DNA of 37,434 nucleotides, from NCBI GenBank assembly GCA_023457355.1, contig JAEWLW010000011.1, forward strand, positions 1-37,434. Reading direction: 5' to 3'. The notes beneath the pieces are model-generated. The model did no database searches and was not told where the DNA came from. It was given only the letters and a program-made list of their open reading frames with translations. This document shows positions 15,913-23,689 of this stretch, one piece after another. A program made the translations under genes and the position numbers. Numbering within the stretch: position 1 is the stretch's first letter; each line of letters opens with the position of its first letter. The stretch is from Bacillota bacterium. Lineage in GTDB: Bacteria; Bacillota; Clostridia; Oscillospirales; Ruminococcaceae.

Positions 15913-18900
15913 ATGCAGACGAAAGTAGCTTTTAGAAAAGTTAAAAATAAAAGGGAGCGTTCGGATATTCTGCTCAACCCCAGACAGGACCGCCGATTGT
16001 TAGCCAATGTGCCGGATGAAACGGGGGAACGAAATAACCCCGACCGGCGAAGCCGCAACCGCGCCGGGAGCGCCAGCTATGAAGAGTTTGTTTCAAAAAA
16101 CAAAGCCGGTGTCCGGTACCGGGCCGATATTCCGGTGCGTGTCAACTGTCGGCTGTCATACGGACGTAAAAAATCGTTTAAAGTGCAGGGGTTGGATATT
16201 TCCTCCACCGGTATGCTGCTTCAGCTTTCGGGCGAGTCGCAGCTTAGTACATTGTGCCAGGCGGAGGTTATCGGGCTGAAATTCCGTATCCCGGCGGGCA
16301 TGATGCCCGAAGGCTATGAGATGCGGGTGGCTATCGGCGCAAAGATCATCCGGGCATTCACCGACGATGACGGTGTGTTTTACTGTGGTATTGAGTTTTT
16401 GGATGACCTGAGCCAATATGCGGTTGAGCACAAGCATAAACATACGCTTGCTGTTTCCAGCCTGTTCTTGTTTTTTATTGTGGGGTTTATCATTCTAATG
16501 CGCGCTGAGAGCGTCCTTTATTTCAAATTTAACAGGGTGCTTTATTTTTACAGTATTATGACGGCGGTGTTTTTGCTCAGTCGATATCTATTCGGCAGTT
16601 TTTATCGACCGGTACCCGTCAACATGGACTTTACACCCGGCGTAACCATCATCATTCCATGCTTCAATGAAGAGGAGTGGATACAAAGAACGATTGTCAG
16701 CTGTGTCAATCAGGATTATCCCATTGATAAGCTGGAAGTGATTATTGTCGACGACTGCTCCACTGACAATTCAGTTGAACAGATAAAGGATATTATAGAC
16801 AGACTCTACGCCGAAGGAGAGCGCTTTAAAACCAGAGAGCGGATCCAATACATTGTGCAGCCGAAGAACCTGGGCAAAAGGCATGCGCTGGCACAAGGCG
16901 TTCTGGTGGCTAAACATGAACTGGTGGTGTTTGTGGATTCCGACAGCTTTTTGGATCCTTACGCCATCCGAAACCTTGTCATGCCCTTTCAGAACCCCAA
17001 AGTGGGCGGCGTTTCAGGGCGGACCGATGTCGCAAACACCTTTACAAACGCACTGACCAAGATGCAGGCGGTGCGCTACTACATAGCCTTTCGTATCATG
17101 AAAGCAGCCGAATCGGTTTTTGATATTGTAACCTGCCTTTCAGGACCGCTTTCCTGTTACCGCAAAGAGTTTATGCTGGCCTATATGGACGACTGGCTCA
17201 ACCAGAAGTTTCTCGGCAGAAAGGCAACCTTTGGCGATGACCGCAGCCTGACCAACTTTATTTTAAAAGATTACCGCACTTCTTATCAGGATACAGCCAT
17301 ATGTGCGACTGTTGTGCCCAATCGGTACAGTGTTTTTCTCAGGCAGCAGATGCGCTGGAAACGGTCCTGGCTGCGCGAATCCATCATAGCCGGTAAATTC
17401 ATGTGGAAAAAGGAGCCTTTTGGCGCGCTGCTTTTCTACATCGGCCTGCTTGTCCCTGTGGCCGCCCCCGCTGTTGTGGTTTACAACATGCTGTATGTGC
17501 CGATTGTGCACAGGGTTTTCCCGACGACCTTTTTAATCGGCATGCTCATGATGGCGCTCTTGATGAGCATTGTCCAGCTGTTTTTGAAAAAGAGCTCCAC
17601 CTGGATTTTCGGCATGTTGTTCTGCATCTTTTATGAGGCGGTTTTATTGTGGCAGATGCCGGTTGCGTGGTTTACTTTCTGGAAATCGAACTGGGGCACC
17701 CGGCAGACGCCGGCGGATGCTGTCAAATCGAAGCGCAAACGTAAGCGTCATCCGGACGCCGTAACGGCGGCAGCAGAAGAACATGAGCTTGAGGATGAAG
17801 AGAGCGAGAAAGCGCAAAAATTATTTGCAAAAAAAGAGCGGCGCAAAAAACTGAGAGTGGTTTTGCAGGGGGGTGCCCTGCTTTTGGCCATCTATTTTGT
17901 CTTATCAATATTGCTGACCACTTCCCGCTATGAGCCTTATCCGGCCTTGGCGGCCGATGCGCCGGATAACGGCTTTATCGCTGTTTCCTATTTCGGGGTT
18001 GACCGCAACGGGACAAATAAGCTGCTGAGCACCGAGCAGCTCGACAGGCAGCTAAAAGCGCTGAAGGAATCGGGCTATGTCACCGTCACCCAGCAGGATA
18101 TCCGGGACTATTATGCGGGCGAAAAAGCACTGCCGGAAAAGGCGCTGCTTTTGATGTTTGAGGATGGCCGCCGGGATACCGCCATTTTCGCCGAAAAGAT
18201 CATGGAAAAGTATAATGACATTGCCACCGCCTTTTCCTACGCGGATAATTTAGATAAAAACGACCCCAAATTCCTCAATCCAAAGGATTTAAAAAAGCTG
18301 GTTGACAGTTCCTACTGGGAGCTGGGCACCAACGGCTACCGGTTGCAGTTCATCAACGTGTATGATCGCTACGACCACTATCTGGGCGAACTAAGTTCGC
18401 TTGAATTTGCCATGGTGGCCCCTTATATCAACCGAAAATATGATCATTATCTGATGGATTTTATCCGTGACGAATATGGCATTCCCAAAGAAGGCAGTCA
18501 GGATTTGACCGACCGTATCAGCCTCGATTATGAGCTGATGAAAGAGGCTTATGAGACGCAGCTGGGTTCAATGCCCGCGTTTTATGCGCTGATGCATGCC
18601 AATACGGGGCAGTTCGGAACCAGTGATATGGCCAGCCGCATCAATGCTGAAAATATTTACCGGCTGTTTGCCATGAACGTCAACCGGGAAGGCCTTGCCC
18701 TTAACGACCGCAATAATGCCATCTATGATATAACCCGCCTGCAACCCCAGCCCCACTGGTCCACCAACCATTTGCTCATGCGCCTTTGGGACGATACGCA
18801 GCAGGACATGGCTTTTGTAACAGGGGATGAAGAACGGGCGAAGCTGTGGCGTATGCTGGATGGTAAAACGGAATTTACCAGCAATAATATTGTTATAACA

Positions 18901-19659
18901 TCGCTGCCCGGCGGCTTGGGGCGCGTGATGTATAACGGCGCCAGAAGCTATAAAAACGTCACAGTGACGGCACAGCTTCTCGGCAATGCGCTGGGCTCGC
19001 AGGCAGTGCTGTTGCGGGCTGACCCAACGCTTGAAAATTATATCAGCGTCGCCATACGTGATAAGAACCTTGTTGTTTCGCAGGTGCGCAACGGAGAACG
19101 CGAGGCGCTCTATTCTGAGCGGCTGGATATTATAAACGGGGACCCGCGCACCTCTGTATCCGAAGACCGGAAGCAGACGGAAATCGGCCGACTGGAAATG
19201 CAGCTTAAATATGCGCCCAGTGTTGAAAAGGCCGCGGAAATCGCCGAGCAGCTACAGCGGGCGCAACTGGACGCAACCCGGTCGGTGGAAGAGGGTGCGG
19301 AGGAATTCAGGCCGAATATCGACCTTAATGAGTTGCAGAATAAAACACTGACGATAACGCTTAACAGAGATGACCTTTCGGTAACGATTGACGGTGTTGA
19401 AGCCGTGACCGCACTGCAGGTCAGGAGCAGCCCGGCCGGTGCGGTGGCGCTGGAGTCCTGTTCCAGCCTGCAAAACTATAGCCAGCGGAATTTAACCGAC
19501 GATGTGTACGACGGCATATTCCGGGATGTGGTGATAACGGAGCAGGACAGGGGCGGAGAAATTATTTTTGATGGACGGCTTAAGGCGATCGAAAAAGTGA
19601 TTGATAAAACTAAAACGGCATGGAACCGCCTGGTTAATTGGTTTATCAAGACGCTTTGA
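15913..19659 (+). CDS. PilZ - hyaluronan-synthase-like GT2 - pseudo-deacetylase - beta-sandwich fusion
   Basis: A 1248-residue membrane synthase. PilZ domain (about 65-175): DISSTG (95-100) after a basic stretch at 64-76, suggesting c-di-GMP binding, although the RxxxR motif is imperfect. Helices lie at about 180-197 and 207-227. The GT2 catalytic domain (about 240-500) has VDDCSTD, DSD (342-344), SGPLSCYRKE (410-419), GDDRSLTN (441-448) and QQMRW (478-482), the order seen in hyaluronan synthase and NodC. Further helices (505-590), a charged linker (600-645) and another helix (about 650-669) follow. Outside lies a NodB-like domain (685-960) with FED (749-751) in place of FDD and no HxxxH, probably inactive. 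Last comes a beta-sandwich-like segment (about 985-1215) interrupted by a charged helical stretch. The ATG follows AGGGGG at 6 nt. It probably polymerises and extrudes the polymer. Confidence 0.85.
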   Translation: MQTKVAFRKVKNKRERSDILLNPRQDRRLLANVPDETGERNNPDRRSRNRAGSASYEEFVSKNKAGVRYRADIPVRVNCRLSYGRKKSFKVQGLDISSTGMLLQLSGESQLSTLCQAEVIGLKFRIPAGMMPEGYEMRVAIGAKIIRAFTDDDGVFYCGIEFLDDLSQYAVEHKHKHTLAVSSLFLFFIVGFIILMRAESVLYFKFNRVLYFYSIMTAVFLLSRYLFGSFYRPVPVNMDFTPGVTIIIPCFNEEEWIQRTIVSCVNQDYPIDKLEVIIVDDCSTDNSVEQIKDIIDRLYAEGERFKTRERIQYIVQPKNLGKRHALAQGVLVAKHELVVFVDSDSFLDPYAIRNLVMPFQNPKVGGVSGRTDVANTFTNALTKMQAVRYYIAFRIMKAAESVFDIVTCLSGPLSCYRKEFMLAYMDDWLNQKFLGRKATFGDDRSLTNFILKDYRTSYQDTAICATVVPNRYSVFLRQQMRWKRSWLRESIIAGKFMWKKEPFGALLFYIGLLVPVAAPAVVVYNMLYVPIVHRVFPTTFLIGMLMMALLMSIVQLFLKKSSTWIFGMLFCIFYEAVLLWQMPVAWFTFWKSNWGTRQTPADAVKSKRKRKRHPDAVTAAAEEHELEDEESEKAQKLFAKKERRKKLRVVLQGGALLLAIYFVLSILLTTSRYEPYPALAADAPDNGFIAVSYFGVDRNGTNKLLSTEQLDRQLKALKESGYVTVTQQDIRDYYAGEKALPEKALLLMFEDGRRDTAIFAEKIMEKYNDIATAFSYADNLDKNDPKFLNPKDLKKLVDSSYWELGTNGYRLQFINVYDRYDHYLGELSSLEFAMVAPYINRKYDHYLMDFIRDEYGIPKEGSQDLTDRISLDYELMKEAYETQLGSMPAFYALMHANTGQFGTSDMASRINAENIYRLFAMNVNREGLALNDRNNAIYDITRLQPQPHWSTNHLLMRLWDDTQQDMAFVTGDEERAKLWRMLDGKTEFTSNNIVITSLPGGLGRVMYNGARSYKNVTVTAQLLGNALGSQAVLLRADPTLENYISVAIRDKNLVVSQVRNGEREALYSERLDIINGDPRTSVSEDRKQTEIGRLEMQLKYAPSVEKAAEIAEQLQRAQLDATRSVEEGAEEFRPNIDLNELQNKTLTITLNRDDLSVTIDGVEAVTALQVRSSPAGAVALESCSSLQNYSQRNLTDDVYDGIFRDVVITEQDRGGEIIFDGRLKAIEKVIDKTKTAWNRLVNWFIKTL

Positions 19660-19697
19660 TTCAACGGCCTTGGCAAGAATGGTGGAAGGAAAATAAA

Positions 19698-20705
19698 ATG
19701 CGGAGAACATGCATACTGTTGGCCTTATTTGTGACGGTGCAGCTGCTTTCGGGCTGTGCGTTTCCGCCGCGCGCGGGCAGCACCGCGCCAGCGCCCCTGC
19801 CTGAAACGGAAAAGGTTTCGGCATGGGTGGCTTACTGGGGTGCGGAAGATGCGATGGCAGCGATAGCGGACCTTGGCGCTCAACTGGAGAGCCTTGAATA
19901 TTTTGGCGCTTATTTTGACGCACAGAACCGACTGTTCATTCCGGATGAGATTATTGCGTTGAGGGAGCAGGTTCAACAGGTTTATGGCGATACCGCATCG
20001 TGGCCGGGCTATCTGACTGTTGTAAACGATAAGCTTTTGCCGGAGGGCTCCTCCCTGAAGGATACCGCGCTGCTGTATACGCTTTTGGCGACGCCGGATG
20101 CCCGCAAGGCCCATATTCAGGATATTCTTGCGCTGGCGGAAGGCGGCGGCTATGAAGGCGTTGAAATTGACTATGAAGCCATTCGCAAGGATATGGTTCT
20201 TTGGCAGTACTTTATCGACTTTATCAGCGCGCTTTCAGCCGAAGCGACGCAGCGCGGGCTTTTATTGCGGGTGGTTTTAGAGCCTGGAATTCCTTATGAA
20301 ACGCTTTCTTTTCCGCACGGACCGGAATATGTCATTATGTGCTACAACCTGCATGGCCCGGGCAGTGAGCCGGGGCCGAAGGCGGACGACGCTTTTTTAT
20401 TGGATTTGATCAAGAAAACCGCCAATGTGCCCGGAAGGCGCATTTTTGCCATCGCGACAGGCGGATTTGACTGGGCGGGTGAAACGGTAACGGCGCTTTC
20501 GCAAAAGGATGCGCATGCACTGGCGCGGCAGGAAAACGTCAGGCAGCAGCGGGATGCGGGCAGTCAGGCCCTCCTCTTTTCTTATAGCCGTGACCAAGTG
20601 GCACATCAGGTATGGTATGCCGATTCCATCACATTGGAACACTGGGCAAACCTGATTAAGAGCGCCGGTGATTTTGGCATTTCTATTTGGCGGTTGTGCT
20701 ATTAG
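19698..20705 (+). CDS. GH18-like lipoprotein glycoside hydrolase (YaaH-type fold)
   Basis: A 335-residue lipoprotein (lipobox LLSGC, Cys20) with a GH18-like barrel. The catalytic strand reads EGVEIDYE (153-160), matching the DGxDxDxE signature with acid Glu160 and the adjacent Asp158 kept but the first two Asp positions changed. MCYNLHGPGSEPGP (214-227) and the final GISIWRL resemble spore-cortex YaaH-type GH18 proteins. GH18 enzymes act on N-acetylhexosamine polymers using the substrate's acetamido group, so trimming or releasing an HexNAc-containing polymer fits this operon. The ATG at 19698 follows GGAAGGA (19684-19690) at 7 nt. The in-frame ATG at 19638 would overlap the synthase gene and spoil the signal peptide. 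It is the last gene before the terminator. Confidence 0.8.
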   Translation: MRRTCILLALFVTVQLLSGCAFPPRAGSTAPAPLPETEKVSAWVAYWGAEDAMAAIADLGAQLESLEYFGAYFDAQNRLFIPDEIIALREQVQQVYGDTASWPGYLTVVNDKLLPEGSSLKDTALLYTLLATPDARKAHIQDILALAEGGGYEGVEIDYEAIRKDMVLWQYFIDFISALSAEATQRGLLLRVVLEPGIPYETLSFPHGPEYVIMCYNLHGPGSEPGPKADDAFLLDLIKKTANVPGRRIFAIATGGFDWAGETVTALSQKDAHALARQENVRQQRDAGSQALLFSYSRDQVAHQVWYADSITLEHWANLIKSAGDFGISIWRLCY

Positions 20706-20764
20706 CGGATTGGCATGATGAATTTTTGAAAAAAGAGAAGCGTACCCAAACAGCAGATAAGATA

Positions 20765-20810
20765 AAAACCTCCGGCTCGGTGACTATGAGGACACCGAAC
20801 CGGAGGTTTT
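20765..20810 (+). terminator. Strong terminator of the exopolysaccharide operon
   Basis: An 18-bp stem (AAAACCTCCGGCTCGGTG with CACCGAACCGGAGGTTTT, one mismatch) with a 10-nt loop ends in a T run, 60 nt after the GH18-like gene. Confidence 0.9.
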
Positions 20811-20870
20811 TAAAGCAGCACGCCCTATAAGCGATTACCGTGTACAGGAACAGCGTGGCACCGGTAGGAC

Positions 20871-20899
20871 TTGTATCTGGTGGAAATTTCGAGTATAAT
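20871..20899 (+). promoter_or_regulatory. Promoter upstream of the small unknown gene
   Basis: TTGTAT (20871-20876) and TATAAT (20894-20899) are spaced 17 nt apart. Transcription would start near 20906, a few bases before element copy 2, so that element would lie in the 5' leader of the gene at 21091. Confidence 0.6.
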
Positions 20900-20913
20900 T
20901 AATTTTTGTGCCA

Positions 20914-21074
20914 TTATAGCTGATTAACCTGAAAAACGGCGCACCCTTACGGCCTGTTTTACACGCTGCTGCGTTGTCCTCCTTGACAGGCGGCAGCCTG
21001 CCTGGGTCGTCCGCCTGGCAGCGCAAAAAATAATCTCGCAATGCCGGGCCATTTTTCAAGGAAATCAACTATAA
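20914..21074. repeat. Inverted-repeat element, copy 2
   Basis: A 161-bp element bounded by TTATAG (20914) and its complement CTATAA (ending 21074), with imperfect inverted arms of about 29 bp containing CTTGAAAAA/CCTGAAAAA. It shares the 28-bp core block (20971-20998) with copy 1. It ends 16 nt before the start codon of the next gene, whose ribosome site begins just outside it. Confidence 0.75.
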
Positions 21075-21090
21075 AAACGAAAGGAATGAC

Positions 21091-21519
21091 ATGATGGACG
21101 AAATTAAACAAATTTATGCCAACGACAGTTACGCCGCCTTCCTTGAATATTGTGAGTTGCATCACTATAAATGGATGCGCGACCTTGTAAACTGCCGGTT
21201 TGAAGAATTGCCGGCGCGCATGGACATAACACCCGCAATTCTCAACCGTATTAAAACCATCTTTGTTTTTTACATAAAGAAACACCCGGAATGTCTTACA
21301 AAGCCTGCCCAACCCAAAGCGGCGGCCCCCATGGACCATTTGACAGACCAACTGCTGGAAGTTTTTAAACAGAATGCCGATAAATTGATACATATTTCCG
21401 AAATCACCAAATCGGTTGGCAAAAGCGTTAAACGAAGCGATATCATCCAGGCGCTGGAACGCCAAGAGTGGTGCCGGATTGTGGATAATACGACTTTTTT
21501 CTATGTCCCATTGGCGTGA
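21091..21519 (+). CDS. Small hypothetical protein with a possible C-terminal winged helix
   Basis: A 142-residue soluble protein of no family I recognise. The N-terminal part (1-75) looks helical and contains several Cys, His and aromatic residues (YCELHHYKWMRDLVNC). A Pro/Ala-rich linker (about 76-88) separates it from a C-terminal segment. That segment (LLEVFKQNADKLIHISEI, then SDIIQALERQEWCRIVDNTTFFYV) has the helix-helix-beta-hairpin look of a winged helix. GAAAGGA precedes the ATG at 5 nt, and a second ATG at 21094 is equally possible. It has its own promoter and terminator and is flanked by two copies of the inverted-repeat element, so it is probably a single-gene unit. A regulatory role is a guess. 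Confidence 0.65.
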   Translation: MMDEIKQIYANDSYAAFLEYCELHHYKWMRDLVNCRFEELPARMDITPAILNRIKTIFVFYIKKHPECLTKPAQPKAAAPMDHLTDQLLEVFKQNADKLIHISEITKSVGKSVKRSDIIQALERQEWCRIVDNTTFFYVPLA

Positions 21520-21532
21520 AGATTGAAAATGC

Positions 21533-21555
21533 AGGGCGCTTTTAGCGCTCTTTTT
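21533..21555 (+). terminator. Rho-independent terminator of the small gene
   Basis: An 8-bp stem AGGGCGCT / AGCGCTCT with a TTT loop is followed by a run of five T, 13 nt after the stop codon. Confidence 0.85.
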
Positions 21556-21571
21556 CATTATCCGGCATGGA

Positions 21572-21728
21572 TATAGCCAAACAACTCAATAATGGGCACA
21601 GTCTTTGCGGCCTATTTTGTGCTGCGCTGCGTTGTTATCCTTGGCGGTAGCCCGCCTGCGTCCTCCGCCTTGCGGCGCGCAAAATATTCTCGCCAATCCT
21701 GTACCTGTTTCTGAGTTGCTTAACTATA
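21572..21728. repeat. Inverted-repeat element, copy 3
   Basis: A 157-bp element from TATAG (21572) to CTATA (21728) with imperfect inverted arms (CAACTCA on the left, TGAGTTG on the right) and a core (GCTGCGTTGT...CGGTAGCCCGCCTG) related to copies 1 and 2 but more diverged. It lies between the terminators of two convergent genes. Confidence 0.65.
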
Positions 21729-21729
21729 A

Positions 21730-21759
21730 ACAAAGCGCACGGAATTTACGCCGTGCGCT
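21730..21759 (-). terminator. Terminator of the dehydratase gene
   Basis: Read on the minus strand, AGCGCACGG / CCGTGCGCT form a 9-bp perfect stem with an 8-nt loop followed by TTTGTTTAT. It lies about 75 nt beyond the dehydratase stop. Confidence 0.75.
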
Positions 21760-21832
21760 GATAGGGCAGTTCTGTGGTGCCGAAACTCAAAAGCAACAAA
21801 ACCAAAGGGCGCTTTTTAACCTGGCGTTCGTA

Positions 21833-23476
21833 TCAATAAAGCCAGAGCGCGCCTTCCTCCGCGCCCCGCACCATTTCACGGTAGCGTTTGAGCAATCCGG
21901 CGGCGGGGTGATCCGGGCGCACAATCTGCGGGCGGCGAAGCTGCAGTTCCTCGTCTGAAATTTCGAGCTGGAGCAGGTGCTTTTCAAGATCGATTGTGAT
22001 GATATCACCATTCTTAATGCAGGCGATAGGGCCGCCTTCCCACGCCTCAGGGGAAATATGCCCGACACATGGCCCGCGTGAGGCGCCGGAAAACCGGCCG
22101 TCGGTAATCATCGCAACGGATTTGTGCAGCCCCATGCCGACAAGCATGGCCGCCGGAATCGAGAGTTCGCGCATGCCTGGGCCGCCCTTGGGGCCCTCAT
22201 AGCGGATGACCAGCACCGAACCGGGCTGAATGCTGGAATTCATCAGGCAATCCATGACTTCCTCTTCGGAATCAAACACCACGGCAGGGCCGCGGTGATA
22301 ATACATGGCGGGATCAACGCCGCTCTTTTTGACAACGGCGCCCTGCGGCGCGAGATTGCCGTAAAGTACGGTGAAGCATCCGCCGGTGTGCAGCGGATTA
22401 TCGATGGCGTGGATGACCTGCGGGTCAATGGTTCTATGATATTGATTGAGGTGTTGCCCCAGTGTGAGGCCTGAAACGGTGGGGACATCCAGATGCAGCA
22501 CGGATTCTATCATTTTCAGCGTGCCCAGTACGCCGCCCGCCTTGCCGTAGTCGATCAGGTTATAGGAAGAAGAGGGCTTGAATTTTGCAATCACGGGCAC
22601 CTGCATTTGGATTTCGTCAAATTCCTGCAGCGTCAGCGCAACTTCCGCCGCTTTGGCAATGGCCAGAATGTGAAGCGCAAAATTGCTGGAACCGCCCGTT
22701 GCCGATACGTGGCGGATACCGTTTTCCAAGGCTTCACGGGTCAGGAACCGCCGGGCGTTTTGGCCCTCGCACACCAGTGCGACAATTCGCTCGCCCGTAT
22801 CGCGCGCCTGCTTATATTTTTCCGCCGCACAAAACGGCACCGTGGCCGAATCGAAGAAACACAGGCCGACGGCCTCGGCAAAAACAGCCATGGTATTGGC
22901 TGTGCCATACATCGAGCAGGTTCCGCAGGAATAGCAGATATTTTCGCGGTAGCGGTCGAAGGTCTCGCCGTCGATGTTACCGGTTTTCCATTCCCCAATT
23001 GCTTCTTTTAGATCCGGCGTGACGTAGGTGCGTCCGTTTTCTTCGTAGGGAATCATCGAGCCGGGGGTTAAAAAGATGCTGGGCACATCAATGGTGGCGG
23101 CGGCCATCAACATGGCGGGGACAATCTTATCGCAGGCGCAGAGGAACACAAGCCCGTCGAAGTGGTGCGCCCCGACCATCGCCTCAACAGAAGCGGCAAT
23201 CAGATCGCGCGAGGCGAGAATATACTGCATTCCACGCAGCTGTGCCATGCCGTCACACGGCGCAGGAACACAAAATTCCGCCGGAGTTCCACCGGCGGCC
23301 CAAATGCCTTCCTTTACATACTGTGCCAGATCCCGCAAGGGCTTATGCCCGGGGTTTACGTCGTTCCAGGAGTTGACGACGCCGATAATCGGTTTTTGCA
23401 AGTCTTTTTTGCGGTAGCCGACCGAACTCATCAGTCCCAGATAATAGGCCTCTGCATTTTGATCAACATGAGCCAT
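21833..23476 (-). CDS. IlvD/Edd-family dehydratase (sugar acid or dihydroxy-acid dehydratase)
   Basis: A 547-residue cytosolic Fe-S enzyme that removes water from a 2,3-dihydroxy acid to give a 2-keto acid. Likely cluster ligands are visible in CACDK (Cys113/Cys115) and CYSCGTC (Cys181-187), with Mg-site and C-terminal motifs RYEGPKGGPGMREL and TDGRFSG. The position that is Cys in [2Fe-2S] forms is Gly here (NPGHKPL, 41-47), as in the oxygen-sensitive E. coli IlvD type, so a [4Fe-4S] cluster is likely. No other branched-chain amino acid gene is nearby. The gene diverges from a LysR regulator and a TRAP transporter lies a few kb away, so an aldonate or other sugar acid is a better guess than dihydroxy-isovalerate. 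The start ATG follows AAGG on the minus strand. Confidence 0.85.
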   Translation of the reverse strand: MAHVDQNAEAYYLGLMSSVGYRKKDLQKPIIGVVNSWNDVNPGHKPLRDLAQYVKEGIWAAGGTPAEFCVPAPCDGMAQLRGMQYILASRDLIAASVEAMVGAHHFDGLVFLCACDKIVPAMLMAAATIDVPSIFLTPGSMIPYEENGRTYVTPDLKEAIGEWKTGNIDGETFDRYRENICYSCGTCSMYGTANTMAVFAEAVGLCFFDSATVPFCAAEKYKQARDTGERIVALVCEGQNARRFLTREALENGIRHVSATGGSSNFALHILAIAKAAEVALTLQEFDEIQMQVPVIAKFKPSSSYNLIDYGKAGGVLGTLKMIESVLHLDVPTVSGLTLGQHLNQYHRTIDPQVIHAIDNPLHTGGCFTVLYGNLAPQGAVVKKSGVDPAMYYHRGPAVVFDSEEEVMDCLMNSSIQPGSVLVIRYEGPKGGPGMRELSIPAAMLVGMGLHKSVAMITDGRFSGASRGPCVGHISPEAWEGGPIACIKNGDIITIDLEKHLLQLEISDEELQLRRPQIVRPDHPAAGLLKRYREMVRGAEEGALWLY

Positions 23477-23689
23477 TATGACACCTTGCCTTCCGTTTTA
23501 TAGATGATTTTAAATTAACATTTGAACCGGTAAAAGTAAAACAAATAGTCATCCACTGAGCCACAATAAAAAATTGTTATTACGTGAAAAACAACAAATA
23601 AAAATTGCCTACCGTATTGACAAAAGGTTGAATCTTTGGCATACCTAATACATCCGGGCTAAAACAACAACGGTAACAGGAGGCGGATG
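23477..23689. promoter_or_regulatory. Divergent promoter region between dehydratase and LysR genes
   Basis: This 213-bp AT-rich region must hold both promoters. TTGACA at 23617-23622 is a good -35 towards the LysR gene, but the -10 is weak (CATACC at 17 nt). Imperfect palindromes such as CAATAAAAAATTG near 23565 could be LysR-type sites. Divergent arrangement with the target gene is the usual LysR layout. Confidence 0.45.

Noticed and set aside
12039..19659. A hyaluronan (hasAB) operon
   Set aside because: The dehydrogenase resembles the UDP-HexNAc type more than HasB, and NodB-type deacetylases and a PilZ domain are foreign to hyaluronan synthesis.
21833..23476. Dehydratase inactivated by loss of a cluster cysteine (Gly at NPGH)
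   Set aside because: The same Gly occurs in active E. coli-type IlvD enzymes; the other cluster cysteines are intact.
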